DNA of 64,000 nt from Arthrobacter psychrolactophilus (GTDB lineage: Bacteria > Actinomycetota > Actinomycetes > Actinomycetales > Micrococcaceae). Of the stretch, positions 50,884 through 63,471 are shown in pieces (the first letter of the stretch is position 1; every line of letters starts with the position of its first letter). Below the pieces are notes generated by a model. That model did no database searches, was not told where the DNA came from, and saw nothing but the letters and a program-made list of their open reading frames with translations. The position numbers and the translations under genes were made by a program. The DNA lies in contig NZ_QJVC01000002.1 in NCBI RefSeq assembly GCF_003219795.1, positions 292,097 through 356,096 of the forward strand. Reading direction: 5' to 3'.

Positions 50884-52050
50884 TTAGGCTACGGCTGCGA
50901 GGACCGCCGTAGCAGCAACTCGGCCCGCGGCCTGCAGTGAGGCGTTATCCGCCACCCACTGGACACGATCCTCGGCGCTCTGAGAGCCGCCCAGCGTGGA
51001 ATCAGCCAACATGGCGATCATTGCGTCGGCAACAGCCCGTGCATCGTAGCTGGCACCCATTCCGAGCCGCCCGGACTCGATGATGGCGGCTCCATCGCCT
51101 TGACCGGCAAAGATCACCGGCGTGCCGCATCCGGCCGCAGCATAAATCTTCGTGGGCTTGGCAAAGTCATAGCCCTGATCCGGTTTAATGCTCACGAGAG
51201 CAGCCGCGGCGCCTCGAATCCACTCGGCTGCCTCGGCCGGAGGAATCACACCACCAAAATGCACGGCGTCCGGAGCTGCCGTAGTAGCAAGCGCCTTGAG
51301 GTTGTCCTCGTCGGTACCTTGGCCGAAGAATCGGATCTCGGCATCGGGGTACTGAGCCCGCACTAGGGGAAGTGCCTCGATGAAGATTCCGGCTCCCTGC
51401 CACTCGCTCATAGTGCCCGTGTAAACAAAGTACGGCTTCTCGGCGGCAGGAACAGCGCCCTGCGGCGTGAAGATGGCGGTATCCACACCGTTGCCAACAA
51501 CATCAATCAGATCTGCTGAAACACCGAATTTGGCAACCTGTTCCGCCACGGGATCAGAGACGGCAATGACCTTAGTCGCACCCCTCAAGACAAATCCCTC
51601 CAGAGTGCCCATCACCTTCTTGACGACTTTGGGAACATCCATGGCCGACAGCGCCTCGGTCCAGACGTCTGCCGCGTAGTACACGTAGGGACGACGGCGC
51701 AGCTTCGATGAGAGCGCAACGACGAGCCCTGTTGTTGGCGGCGGCTCTGACACCACGACATCAGCGTCTACAGCCAAGAGGCGGAAGAACGCAGGGATGT
51801 CAAAGCTCAGGTATTGGACATAGCCACGGACGTTTCCGCCAGCGTCCCGCAGCACAGGCCAACGACCAAGCCTATAGGACGGCTTAAACAGGCCTGACCC
51901 CTTGGGCGGAGTGGTCGTGATGACATGAACGTCAGCACCCTCCCCCACAAGACCATCAACGAGGGCCTTTAAGCGGAAAGCCGCCGCCCCCACCTCCGGT
52001 GCAAATAACCGGGTGGTGACGACGACTTTCAACGGATTCTTTGTTGCCAC
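50884..52050 (-). CDS. Glycosyltransferase family 4 (WbuB-like)
   Basis: 388 residues. The N terminus KVVVTTRLFAPEVGAAAFRL KALVDGLV and VISTTPP-like ITTTPPKGSG resemble the WbuB group. The core has VVVSEPPPTTGLVVALSSKL, PYVYYAADVWTEALSAMDVP and IDVVGNGVDTAIFTP. The donor domain has YFVYTGTMSEWQGAGIFIEA, IRFFGQGTDEDNLKALA and YDFAKPTKIYAAAGCGTPVI. The start overlaps the oxidoreductase stop, so it is the last gene of the nucleotide-sugar operon and probably uses that sugar. This link is inferred from position. Confidence 0.9.
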   Translation of the reverse strand: MATKNPLKVVVTTRLFAPEVGAAAFRLKALVDGLVGEGADVHVITTTPPKGSGLFKPSYRLGRWPVLRDAGGNVRGYVQYLSFDIPAFFRLLAVDADVVVSEPPPTTGLVVALSSKLRRRPYVYYAADVWTEALSAMDVPKVVKKVMGTLEGFVLRGATKVIAVSDPVAEQVAKFGVSADLIDVVGNGVDTAIFTPQGAVPAAEKPYFVYTGTMSEWQGAGIFIEALPLVRAQYPDAEIRFFGQGTDEDNLKALATTAAPDAVHFGGVIPPAEAAEWIRGAAAALVSIKPDQGYDFAKPTKIYAAAGCGTPVIFAGQGDGAAIIESGRLGMGASYDARAVADAMIAMLADSTLGGSQSAEDRVQWVADNASLQAAGRVAATAVLAAVA

Positions 52051-53042
52051 TAAGACAGAATCCTTACGGGCTGCCCGGTGCGGGAAGACTCCAGCACTGC
52101 CTCTGCCACAACGAGCGTGTCCTGACCTTCGGCCATGGTGACAACATCATTGCGCAGACCCAAAACAGCGTCGCGGAACGCTTCGTGTTCTGTGCGCAAC
52201 GGTTCCGGTTTAGCGATAGCCAGGCGGGTGACGTTGCCTTCGGATACTCCACGGAAAGCCGCCATGGAATCCCACTGAGTGGCAACCGTACCGTTTTCGT
52301 AGAATGTCAGATCGGCTGTGACGGTGTCGGCCACGAAGGCACCCTTTTCGCCGGTGACGATGGTCAAGCGTTCCTTCATAGGGGAAAGCCAGTTCACTAA
52401 GTGGTTTGTGATGACACCGTTTTCAAGCTTACCAGTGGCAGCAACCATGTCCTCGTGGGGACGGCCGCTGCGCGTGGTGGTCTGCGCGAAGATCGACTCG
52501 AAACGGCTCTGTGCAAGCCATGCTGTCAGATCTATGTCGTGGGTACCCAAGTCCTTGACGACTCCAACATCGGCGATGCGGGACGGGAACGGTCCTTGGC
52601 GACGGGTAGCGATCTGGTAAACCTCGCCCAGCTCGCCGTCTGCAATACGCTGACGCAGGGACTGCAGCGCGGGGTTGAACCGCTCTATATGTCCGACGGC
52701 GCCTACCAGTCCCCTAGCGGCAAAGGCCTCAACGAGGCGCTGGCCAGCAGGTGCGCTAGCGGCAATGGGCTTCTCCACGAGGGTGTGAACGCCGGCTTCG
52801 GCCAGAGCCAAGCCAACTTCCTCGTGCATGCCGGTGGGAACAGCGGCAACTGCCATGTCGATGCCGGCCGCGATGAGTTCCTCAACGCTATGCAGAACGG
52901 GGAGTTCCTTGGCAACACCGTGCGGATCGCCGAAAGCGTCGGCCACGGCGACTAGGTCAACGCCCTCAACTTCACGAATGACGCGGGCGTGATGGCGGCC
53001 CATCATGCCCAGACCGATAAGACCTACGCGCAAATTAGCCAT
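52050..53042 (-). CDS. Gfo/Idh/MocA oxidoreductase (WbpB/WlbA-like)
   Basis: 330 residues. An NAD-binding Rossmann start (LRVGLIGLGMMGRHHARVIR), the EKP motif (HTLVEKPIAASAPAGQRLVE), and the substrate-site GHIERFNPALQSLRQRIADG and DLGTHDIDLTAWL are visible. WbpB-type enzymes oxidise C3 of UDP-GlcNAcA to the 3-keto sugar, the substrate of the aminotransferase encoded just upstream (53046). It overlaps the downstream glycosyltransferase gene by one base. The assignment to this reaction rests on the neighbouring genes. Confidence 0.9.
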   Translation of the reverse strand: MANLRVGLIGLGMMGRHHARVIREVEGVDLVAVADAFGDPHGVAKELPVLHSVEELIAAGIDMAVAAVPTGMHEEVGLALAEAGVHTLVEKPIAASAPAGQRLVEAFAARGLVGAVGHIERFNPALQSLRQRIADGELGEVYQIATRRQGPFPSRIADVGVVKDLGTHDIDLTAWLAQSRFESIFAQTTTRSGRPHEDMVAATGKLENGVITNHLVNWLSPMKERLTIVTGEKGAFVADTVTADLTFYENGTVATQWDSMAAFRGVSEGNVTRLAIAKPEPLRTEHEAFRDAVLGLRNDVVTMAEGQDTLVVAEAVLESSRTGQPVRILS

Positions 53043-53045
53043 GGT

Positions 53046-54137
53046 TTAGGCACCGGCCTTCACGATGGTGTTCACGGCGGTGACGATACGTTCCAGATCG
53101 TTCTGCGACAGTGACGGGTGAACCGGCAGGGACAGAACTTCCTTGGCAGCGATCTCCGTGTTGGGCAGTTCATCGGTGCGGTTGAACGAGGGCAAGCGGT
53201 GGTTCGGGACCGGGTAGTAAACGCCGGAACCGATGTTGAACTCCGAGCGCAAACGCTCATGCAGCTCGTCACGTCCTTCAGGCACACGGATCGTGTACTG
53301 GTGGTAGACGTGCTCTGCCCCTTCAGCAACCTTAGGCGTTCCGACGCCTTCAAGGTTGGCGGTCAGGAATGCTGCGTTGTCTTGGCGTTGCTTGGTCCAG
53401 CCCATGACCTTAGTTAGCTGCACCCGTCCGATGGAAGCGTGCAGGTCCGTCATGCGGTTGTTGAAGCCGACCAGTTCGTTCTGGTACTGGGTTTCCATGC
53501 CCTGGTTGCGCAGCAGACGCAGATTGCGTTCAACAGTGGCATCCGAGGTGGAGACCATGCCACCTTCGCCGGAGGTCATGTTCTTGGTGGGGTACAGGCT
53601 GAACATGCCGAACTTGCCGAAGGTTCCGACCTTCTTACCGTTCAGTGCCGCACCGTGAGCCTGCGCAGCGTCCTCGTACAGGTCGATACCGTGCTTCTGC
53701 GCCAACGCGGCAAAGGCCTCCGCAGCGAACGGGTGACCATAAAGGTGCACGGGCATGATGCCCTTGGTCTTGTCGGTAATGAGGGATTCCACGTGAGCTA
53801 CATCGAGGGTGTAGTAATCCAGCTCGATGTCGGCGAAGACAGGCGTGGCACCGGTCAAAGCAACCGAATTGCCGGTGGCAGCAAAGGTGAAGGACGGAAC
53901 GATGACCTCATCGCCCGGACCAACACCCGACGCCAACAAGCCCAAATGCAGGCCCGAGGTGCCGGAGTTCACGGCAACGCTGGCGCGGCCGTCAAGGAGT
54001 ACCTGCGAGAATTCAGTTTCAAATTCTGCAACCTGCTTGCCCTGCGCCAACATTCCGGTCGCCATGACAGCATCAACTGCCGCACGCTCTTCGTCGCCAA
54101 TAATCGGTTTTGCTGCGGGGATGAATTCCTGGCTCAT
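53046..54137 (-). CDS. DegT/DnrJ/EryC1 sugar aminotransferase (WbpE-like)
   Basis: PLP enzyme of 363 residues. Motifs are IPAAKPIIGDEERAAVDAVM, VAVNSGTSGLHLGLLASGVG, VIVPSFTFAATGNSVALTGA, DLYEDAAQAHGAALNGKKVG and FGMFSLYPTKNMTSGEGGMV, where the Lys in PTKNMT holds PLP. It should transfer an amino group to the 3-keto sugar made by the WbpB-like enzyme. Four-base overlap with the acetyltransferase gene upstream and three bases to the oxidoreductase gene downstream show a single operon. Confidence 0.94.
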   Translation of the reverse strand: MSQEFIPAAKPIIGDEERAAVDAVMATGMLAQGKQVAEFETEFSQVLLDGRASVAVNSGTSGLHLGLLASGVGPGDEVIVPSFTFAATGNSVALTGATPVFADIELDYYTLDVAHVESLITDKTKGIMPVHLYGHPFAAEAFAALAQKHGIDLYEDAAQAHGAALNGKKVGTFGKFGMFSLYPTKNMTSGEGGMVSTSDATVERNLRLLRNQGMETQYQNELVGFNNRMTDLHASIGRVQLTKVMGWTKQRQDNAAFLTANLEGVGTPKVAEGAEHVYHQYTIRVPEGRDELHERLRSEFNIGSGVYYPVPNHRLPSFNRTDELPNTEIAAKEVLSLPVHPSLSQNDLERIVTAVNTIVKAGA

Positions 54138-54730
54138 ACGTTGTCCTCTGCCTCTTTAAGGGAGTTTGAATCTTCAATATATTTTGATCCTGTTTCCGGG
54201 CACACCCAGAAACCTTCGTCCTGTTTGAGCGGGAAGCCGGCTTTGCCGACCCATCCCAAGCGACGGGCGGGGACGCCTGCCATCAAGGCAAACGCAGGAA
54301 CGTCTTTCGTGACGACGGAGCCAGCCGCAATGGTGGCCCACCGTCCAATGGTCAAGGGTGCGATGCATACGGCCCGGGCGCCGATCGATGCGCCGTCTTC
54401 GATCGTGACGCCGACGGGGATCCAATCGTGGGCACTCTTGAGTGAACCGTCCGGACTAACCGCACGCGGGTAAGTGTCATTGGTCAACACAACGGCCGGG
54501 CCAATGAACACTCCCTTGCCGAGGACGGCAGGTTCGTAGACAAGCGCGTAATTCTGAATCTTGGTGTTGTCGCCAATCTTCACGCCCGTGCCAACATAGG
54601 CGCCTCGGCCTACGATGCAGTTCTCACCGAGAACCGCATCCTCACGTACTTGGGCAAGGTGCCAAACCTTCGTGCCTTCGCCAAGGACCGCTTGGTCCGC
54701 AACATCGGCGCTGGGGGCTATATAACTCAA
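54134..54730 (-). CDS. Left-handed beta-helix N-acetyltransferase (WbpD/WlbB-like)
   Basis: 198 residues of hexapeptide repeats (LGENCIVGRGAYVGTGVKIG, TIEDGASIGARAVCIAPLTI), with AHDWIPVGVTIEDG and AGVPARRLGWVGKAG at the end of the helix and a short C-terminal part with one Cys (WVCPETGSKY). WbpD enzymes acetylate the 3-amino group of UDP-GlcNAc3NA with acetyl-CoA. The preceding dehydrogenase and following aminotransferase fit this. Full length for the family. Confidence 0.92.
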   Translation of the reverse strand: MSYIAPSADVADQAVLGEGTKVWHLAQVREDAVLGENCIVGRGAYVGTGVKIGDNTKIQNYALVYEPAVLGKGVFIGPAVVLTNDTYPRAVSPDGSLKSAHDWIPVGVTIEDGASIGARAVCIAPLTIGRWATIAAGSVVTKDVPAFALMAGVPARRLGWVGKAGFPLKQDEGFWVCPETGSKYIEDSNSLKEAEDNV

Positions 54731-54773
54731 ACTGATACTCCTGAACGGGATCGGATACGACTAGGTGTTTCCC

Positions 54774-56063
54774 TTACGCCTTGCCAATGACACGGTACGT
54801 TACGCCGGTCCACTTCTCAGCTAAGCTGACGCGACGGCCGTCGATGAAGACCTTCACACCCGGCAGTTGCGTGGGGGTTAGTTCGCGGTATTCAGCATGA
54901 TCCGCTTGGACAACGGCAGCATCAACGGGCTCGCCCAAGTGATACGGTACAAAGCCGAGCTTACCCAGTTCCTCATCCGTGTACATGGGGTCATGCACTA
55001 GGGCTGTTCCGCCACGTCGATTGATAGCCTCAACAGCGTCGAAGACGCCGGAGAATGCGGTTTCCTTGACCCCGCCTCGGTAGGCCGCACCAAGAACGAC
55101 GACACGTGCCCCGGTCAGATCCCCGAAGGCACCTTCCAGAAGACCAATGGTGTAGTCAGGCATATCGGCGTTGGCCGCGCGTGCTGCACGAACTACGGTA
55201 GCTTCCGGATCGTTCCACAGGTACAAGCGCGGGTAGACGGGGATGCAGTGTCCACCAACGGCGATGCCGGGCTGGTGTATGTGGCTGAACGGCTGCGAGT
55301 TGGACGCGTCGATGACCTGATAGATGTCAATCCCGGTCTTAGCCGCGAAGCGCGCGAACTGGTTAGCCAAACCAATGTTGACGTCGCGGTAGGTGGTTTC
55401 GGCCAGCTTAGCCAGCTCGGATGCCTCGGCGGAGCCCAGGTCCCACACACCATTGGCACGCTTGAGGTCGGGGCGCTCGTCGAAGTCGAGAACGGATTCG
55501 TAGAACTCCACGGCCTTAGCAGCCCCCTCATCGGACAGGCCACCCACCAGCTTGGGGTACTTGCGCAGATCCTCGAAGACGCGGCCGGTCAATACACGCT
55601 CGGGAGAGAAGACGAGATGGAAATCGGTGCCCTCACTCAGACCCGAGCCGGCCTCGAGAGCAGGCTTCCACCGCGTACGGGTGGTTCCCACGGGAAGCGT
55701 GGTTTCGTAGGCAACCAAGGTGTTCGGGGTCAGGTGGCGGGCCAACTCGGCCGTGGCAACATCCATCCAACCAAAGTCGGGGTTGGCATCCTTGTCAACA
55801 AACAAGGGAACTACCAAAACCACAGCATCGGCCTGGGGAACAGCCTGTGCATAGTCCGTTGTCGCACGCAGCTTTCCAGCCGGAACCAGCTCGGCAAGCT
55901 TTTCCTGCAGATGAGCCTCGCCCGGGAACGGCTCCTTGCCAGCATTCACGAGGTCCACAACAGCTTGATTGACGTCAACGCCAACCACTTCGTGACCCTT
56001 GGACGCAAACTGAACTGCCAGAGGCAGACCGATCTTACCGAGTGCGATAACTGCAATCTTCAC
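54774..56063 (-). CDS. UDP-N-acetyl-hexosamine 6-dehydrogenase (WbpA/WecC-like)
   Basis: 429 residues from GTG at 56063 (VKIAVIALGKIGLPLAVQFA), with AAAGG upstream; the frame is open to 56177, but those codons lack sense. Rossmann start, FSPERVLTGRVFEDLRKYPK, ETTYRDVNIGLANQFARFAA and the catalytic Cys in GGHCIPVYPRLYLW are present, as is LGAAYRGGVKETAFS in the C-terminal domain. It oxidises C6 of UDP-GlcNAc (WbpA) or UDP-ManNAc (WecC); the downstream genes favour WbpA. It is the first gene of the operon 50884-56063, behind a 274-bp gap that should hold the promoter. Confidence 0.93.
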   Translation of the reverse strand: MKIAVIALGKIGLPLAVQFASKGHEVVGVDVNQAVVDLVNAGKEPFPGEAHLQEKLAELVPAGKLRATTDYAQAVPQADAVVLVVPLFVDKDANPDFGWMDVATAELARHLTPNTLVAYETTLPVGTTRTRWKPALEAGSGLSEGTDFHLVFSPERVLTGRVFEDLRKYPKLVGGLSDEGAAKAVEFYESVLDFDERPDLKRANGVWDLGSAEASELAKLAETTYRDVNIGLANQFARFAAKTGIDIYQVIDASNSQPFSHIHQPGIAVGGHCIPVYPRLYLWNDPEATVVRAARAANADMPDYTIGLLEGAFGDLTGARVVVLGAAYRGGVKETAFSGVFDAVEAINRRGGTALVHDPMYTDEELGKLGFVPYHLGEPVDAAVVQADHAEYRELTPTQLPGVKVFIDGRRVSLAEKWTGVTYRVIGKA

Positions 56064-56337
56064 GTGTTGTAGCCTTTTCTTTCGTGCATTGATGGCTGGG
56101 AGGGCTGGATAATTCTGCCTATTCCCATATAGAAGAATACCGGCTTGTGGCTGAATCTCAGTGCTGGCGCGACCCAACGCAGTTTCAACAAAGTCGTGGC
56201 CAACTTATCACGGCTATATTTGTGGTAGCTGCGTGACTCTCGCTGGATCCCGGGATCAGCGTTCTTCGCCGAGAACCTCCGTGGCGAGGATTGCATCTAC
56301 TAGGGACGGAGATCACACACTTGTCGACGGCCAGCGG

Positions 56338-58416
56338 CTATGGAAGCGCCAATTTCTTGGTCAGCAGGGTCTCCAGCGTCTCCGCGAAGGTCGTGGTCAA
56401 GTGGTTGTCTCGATAGACCAAAACATTGCCGATCACCGGTGGGCAGGAGTTCCCCACACAAAAGAACGAGGTCGGGTCGATGACCTGGACATCACTAAGC
56501 TTCTCGGCGGCTGTCAGCAGTGGATCCTTAGTTTGCTGCCTCACGGTGACACACTCCGGGGATTGCGCACCGTTTCTCGCAACACAATCCGGGATGGATC
56601 GCTCCGGGTAGGGGTTATCGGCAATGACGCTGACCTTGATCCCGGCTGTTAGGAGCGGACGAATCATCTGTTCATAGCCATCGACGACGACGTCATCGCT
56701 CTCCCACCTCCAGTTCAGTGATTCATTGTAGCCGTGGGGCGTCATGGCGGAGATGACGACTCGATCGGGTTTTTCGCCGAGGATCTTGTCGAGGGAGACA
56801 GCGTTCTGGCTCGAGCAGTTCGTGTAGGTGACGGTGGCGCTTGCGGCGGGGGCCGCATTGAAGGGGCAACCATTACGAACCATGGCCCGCACCCGCCAGC
56901 CGTGTGTCTTGGCCATGGCTTCGAGCGGTTCCAAATACTGTCCCGCGTGTGAGTCACCAATCAAGACCAGCGACTTGGTTCCCGTGGGATCTCCGTATCG
57001 ACACATGGAATCGTCGATTTTTGCCGGGTCGTACGCGGCACAACCGTCCCGATAGAGCCGTGTCTTATCCTTCATGGCAATCGCCGGATCGGGGATAATT
57101 TCGACCCCCTCGCGAACTTTCACATTCCGGTCCGTGTCCAAGGCCAAGGCGCCTGGATAGTCCGGCGTGGCGAGATCCGACACGGTCTGCATCGATTTCG
57201 CTTGCACCACGGACCAGGGCCCGGCCGCGCTGAGGCAACTCAGTAAGATCAAGCCCGCCGCCAATGCGAACGCCGATCGATTCTGTACTCGCGGCGGCTG
57301 ATTCCCTTCGCCGGTGGGCGTTGCGGGCTTCCCGTGACGGAAGCGCTGCTCCACGAGGTGGTAGCTCAGGGATGCGAGCACGAGGCTGAGAAGCAGAATG
57401 CCGACGCCGGCCACAATCCCCGGCTGCTGCCCGGCAAGCAGGATGTAAAAGACGATGACGGGCCAGTGCCACAGATACAGCGAGTAGGAAATATCGCCGA
57501 GGTAGGTCAGCGGACGCAGGCTCAAAAACCGGGAGAACCCGAACCGATCGAACTCCGCAACGCCCTTGCCTGGCGCCCCGGCGACGATGATGAGCACCGT
57601 CCCTAGGACCGGCACGAGCGCGATGTAGCCGGGGAATGCCATCGTCGTCGTAACAGTCACGGCGCTCACGAGCACCATGGCCAAGCCGATCCACCCGGCA
57701 GCTAGCTGGGTGAGCGAGTTGAGCCGCAGGCGTGAGAAGACAAGGGCCGTGATTCCGCCCAGCGCCAGCTCCCACATTCGCGTGGTGGTGGCAAGGTAGG
57801 CGAAGTCGTGGCTTTGCCTCGAGAACACGATCGAGTGGATGAGCGACGCCGCGGCCAAGATGAGCAATAACCAGAGGGCGGCGCTCTCGGCGCCTCGTTT
57901 GATGAGGCGCGCACAGGCCGCGGCCACGAGCAGCAGCAAGGGAATGAGTAGGTAGAACTGCTCCTCGACGGCGAGCGACCAGAAGTGCTGTACAGGGGAA
58001 ACCAGCTCCCCGGCGGCCTCATAGCTGGTGGATCCGAACGCCTGGTTCCAGTTTTGAACTTGCAGTGCCGACGCCACGACGTCCCGCGCCACCTCCTGCC
58101 AGCGGCTCTGTGGCAGAACCACGACGGAGGCAACCATGACGCCGAGGAGAACCAGGGTGCTGGCAGGAAGGAGCCGCCTGATCCGTCGAGCGTAAAACGT
58201 GCCTAGTCCGATGCTCCCGGTTTTGGCCAGTTCCCGCACCAACGATCCGACGATCAGGTATCCGGAGATGACGAAGAAAATGTCGACGCCGACAAAGCCC
58301 CCAGGCAAACTTCCGGGATAGAGGTGATAAATGATGACGAGCCCAACGGCCAGGATTCGAAGCCCCTGAAGGTCAAGGCGTTTGGCACGGGTGCCGATCG
58401 TCGAATCCTGCGTCAC
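56338..58416 (-). CDS. Acyltransferase-3 / SGNH fusion (OafA/YrhL type)
   Basis: 692 residues. The acyltransferase-3 domain begins LDLQGLRILAVGLVIIYHLY, with the conserved His, and GFVGVDIFFVISGYLI and PVQHFWSLAVEEQFYLLIPL. About ten helices are followed by a C-terminal SGNH esterase-like domain with the Ser in LVLIGDSHAGQYLEPLEAM and the His in YRDNHLTTTFAE. It resembles the 28195 protein throughout and keeps the canonical SVEEQFY-like block that the other has changed. ATG at 58416 overlaps the Wzt-like stop (ATGA), so it probably O-acetylates the glycan exported by that transporter. Confidence 0.94.
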   Translation of the reverse strand: MTQDSTIGTRAKRLDLQGLRILAVGLVIIYHLYPGSLPGGFVGVDIFFVISGYLIVGSLVRELAKTGSIGLGTFYARRIRRLLPASTLVLLGVMVASVVVLPQSRWQEVARDVVASALQVQNWNQAFGSTSYEAAGELVSPVQHFWSLAVEEQFYLLIPLLLLVAAACARLIKRGAESAALWLLLILAAASLIHSIVFSRQSHDFAYLATTTRMWELALGGITALVFSRLRLNSLTQLAAGWIGLAMVLVSAVTVTTTMAFPGYIALVPVLGTVLIIVAGAPGKGVAEFDRFGFSRFLSLRPLTYLGDISYSLYLWHWPVIVFYILLAGQQPGIVAGVGILLLSLVLASLSYHLVEQRFRHGKPATPTGEGNQPPRVQNRSAFALAAGLILLSCLSAAGPWSVVQAKSMQTVSDLATPDYPGALALDTDRNVKVREGVEIIPDPAIAMKDKTRLYRDGCAAYDPAKIDDSMCRYGDPTGTKSLVLIGDSHAGQYLEPLEAMAKTHGWRVRAMVRNGCPFNAAPAASATVTYTNCSSQNAVSLDKILGEKPDRVVISAMTPHGYNESLNWRWESDDVVVDGYEQMIRPLLTAGIKVSVIADNPYPERSIPDCVARNGAQSPECVTVRQQTKDPLLTAAEKLSDVQVIDPTSFFCVGNSCPPVIGNVLVYRDNHLTTTFAETLETLLTKKLALP

Positions 58417-59141
58417 TGCCCACGCATCTTGGCGACGGCGTCGTGAATGGGGCCGTCGAAAATGATCTCACCGTGGTCCAGCAACACGCCGCGGCCGCAG
58501 ATTCGCGAAACCAGGTCAAGGTCGTGGCTGACCACGACAAGGGTCTTGCCCTGTCCGGCAAGTTCTTGAATCTTGGCAATACATTTCTTCTGGAACGGCT
58601 CATCGCCGACCGCCAGAATCTCATCCACGAGGAAGACCTCGGGGTCCGTGTGCACGGCCACGGAGAAGGCCAGGCGCAGGTACATGCCGGAGGAGTAGAA
58701 CTTCACCTCGGTGTCGATGAAGTCGCCGATCTCGGCGAAGTCCACGATCGACTGGAACCGTTCGTTGATCTGGTCCTCGGTCATGCCCAGGATGGCACCG
58801 TTGAGGTAGACGTTGTCGCGGCCGGAGAGGTCGTGGTGGAAGCCGGCACCCACCTCGATGAGTCCCGCGACCCTGCCACGGGTGCGCACGGTGCCGGTGT
58901 CGGGAATCATGACGCCGGAGATGTGCTTGAGCAGGGTCGACTTGCCGGAGCCGTTGAAACCAAGCAGGGCCACTGTCTCGCCCTGCTTAACGTCCAGATC
59001 CACTCCCTTGAGCGCATGGAACTTCTCGGACAGATCACCCTTGCGTCCCTTGATGAGCCACACGAAGGCTTCCTTGATGGAACGGGAATGGCGCAGGACA
59101 AACTGCTTGTTAATGCCTTTTACTTCGATTGCCGTGGTCAT
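58413..59141 (-). CDS. Polysaccharide ABC exporter ATPase (Wzt/RfbE-like)
   Basis: 242 residues. Walker A GFNGSGKST, the teichoic-acid/O-antigen exporter pattern VAGLIEVGAGFHHDLSGRDN VYLNG, signature YSSGMYLRLAFSVA, Walker B VFLVDEILAVGD and the His switch VVSHDLD mark this family. There is no C-terminal sugar-binding domain, so it resembles the mycobacterial galactan exporter ATPase rather than Wzt of capped O-antigens. It pairs with the permease gene two bases upstream and lies in one operon with glf and the GlfT2-like gene. Confidence 0.93.
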   Translation of the reverse strand: MTTAIEVKGINKQFVLRHSRSIKEAFVWLIKGRKGDLSEKFHALKGVDLDVKQGETVALLGFNGSGKSTLLKHISGVMIPDTGTVRTRGRVAGLIEVGAGFHHDLSGRDNVYLNGAILGMTEDQINERFQSIVDFAEIGDFIDTEVKFYSSGMYLRLAFSVAVHTDPEVFLVDEILAVGDEPFQKKCIAKIQELAGQGKTLVVVSHDLDLVSRICGRGVLLDHGEIIFDGPIHDAVAKMRGQ

Positions 59142-59142
59142 C

Positions 59143-60021
59143 TTAGAGCTCCTGCGCGAATCGGCCTTCGAGCCTGCGGAAGGTCAGCTGACCCCACAGC
59201 AGGATTCCTGCCGAGATAATAAGTGCCACGGGAACCCACAAGGAGAGCAGATGCGGCGGAATGCTGGTATTGCCGTCGGTAGTAGGCAGCCAGAAGGCGT
59301 AGTGGAAGGTCTCCACGGCGACCGTGATGGGGTTGAGTTGATAGATGGTGAACCAGACCTCGCCCAGCTTGTTCTGCACCATGGTCCAGGCGTACATGAC
59401 CGGCGACGCCCAGGTCGCGATCATCAGAAGCATGTCGACGAAGTTTTCCGAATCACGGAAGTACACATTGGCTGCACCGAACAACAAGCCAAGGCCCGCG
59501 GCCAGCAGCGCCACAATGATGAAACCGATGACGGCGGCCGCCAGCTGGAGCAGTGAGGGATGCCAGCCGGTGAACAGGCATGCGGCCAGCAAAATGACCA
59601 GCTGCGGGAAGAAATGAACCGCCGAAACCCACACCGACGCGATGGGGAAAAGCTGGCGTGGTAGATAAATCTTCTTGATCAATCCGCCATTTCCAACAAT
59701 GGAACGGGAGGCGTTTCCTAGGGCTTCCGTAAAGAAGTTAATGAGGACAATGCCGGAGAACAAGTAAATTGCGTAGTTCGGCAAACCCGACTTGTTCGTG
59801 GGGCTTTGTTCCAACCCAAGGAAAACACCCAACGCGACATAAAAGACCACAAATTGAACGCCGGGCTTGACGTAAGACCACAACAGGCCCAACACCGATC
59901 CGCGGTAACGAACCTTGAGTTCCTTGCGTACCAAGAGCTTGAGCAGGAACCGTGCCCGCACCACATCTGCTAGTCCGCCACTGACTCCCGGGCGGACTAG
60001 CTCGTCATTCATTTGGGACAT
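59143..60021 (-). CDS. Polysaccharide ABC exporter permease (Wzm/RfbD-like)
   Basis: 292 residues with six membrane helices. The amphipathic N-terminal part LLKLLVRKELKVRYRGSVLG LLWSYVKPG is the hallmark of ABC-2 polysaccharide permeases. Later segments include YAIYLFSGIVLINFFTEAL, SIVGNGGLIKKIYLPRQLFP and FGAANVYFRDSENFVDMLLM. It forms the channel with the Wzt-like ATPase encoded downstream. Cargo is inferred to be a lipid-linked galactofuranan because the mutase and transferase genes lie just upstream. Confidence 0.94.
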   Translation of the reverse strand: MSQMNDELVRPGVSGGLADVVRARFLLKLLVRKELKVRYRGSVLGLLWSYVKPGVQFVVFYVALGVFLGLEQSPTNKSGLPNYAIYLFSGIVLINFFTEALGNASRSIVGNGGLIKKIYLPRQLFPIASVWVSAVHFFPQLVILLAACLFTGWHPSLLQLAAAVIGFIIVALLAAGLGLLFGAANVYFRDSENFVDMLLMIATWASPVMYAWTMVQNKLGEVWFTIYQLNPITVAVETFHYAFWLPTTDGNTSIPPHLLSLWVPVALIISAGILLWGQLTFRRLEGRFAQEL

Positions 60022-60027
60022 GAGCGT

Positions 60028-63284
<3,257 letters not shown>

Positions 63285-63471
63285 TTAGGTTACCCGAACG
63301 TTACCGTTTGCTTGTTCCTACGTGGCCGCGCTCACAGGGATTTACTAGGATCATTCCTCCACAGGGACGGCCAGCTGCCTTGCTCTTCACAAAGCACGAC
63401 GGCGGACCCCACCACCGCTGTTGCCGCGCCTAAGCTCGTGGAACAGCAGCATTGAGCAGGCGGGAGTGACC

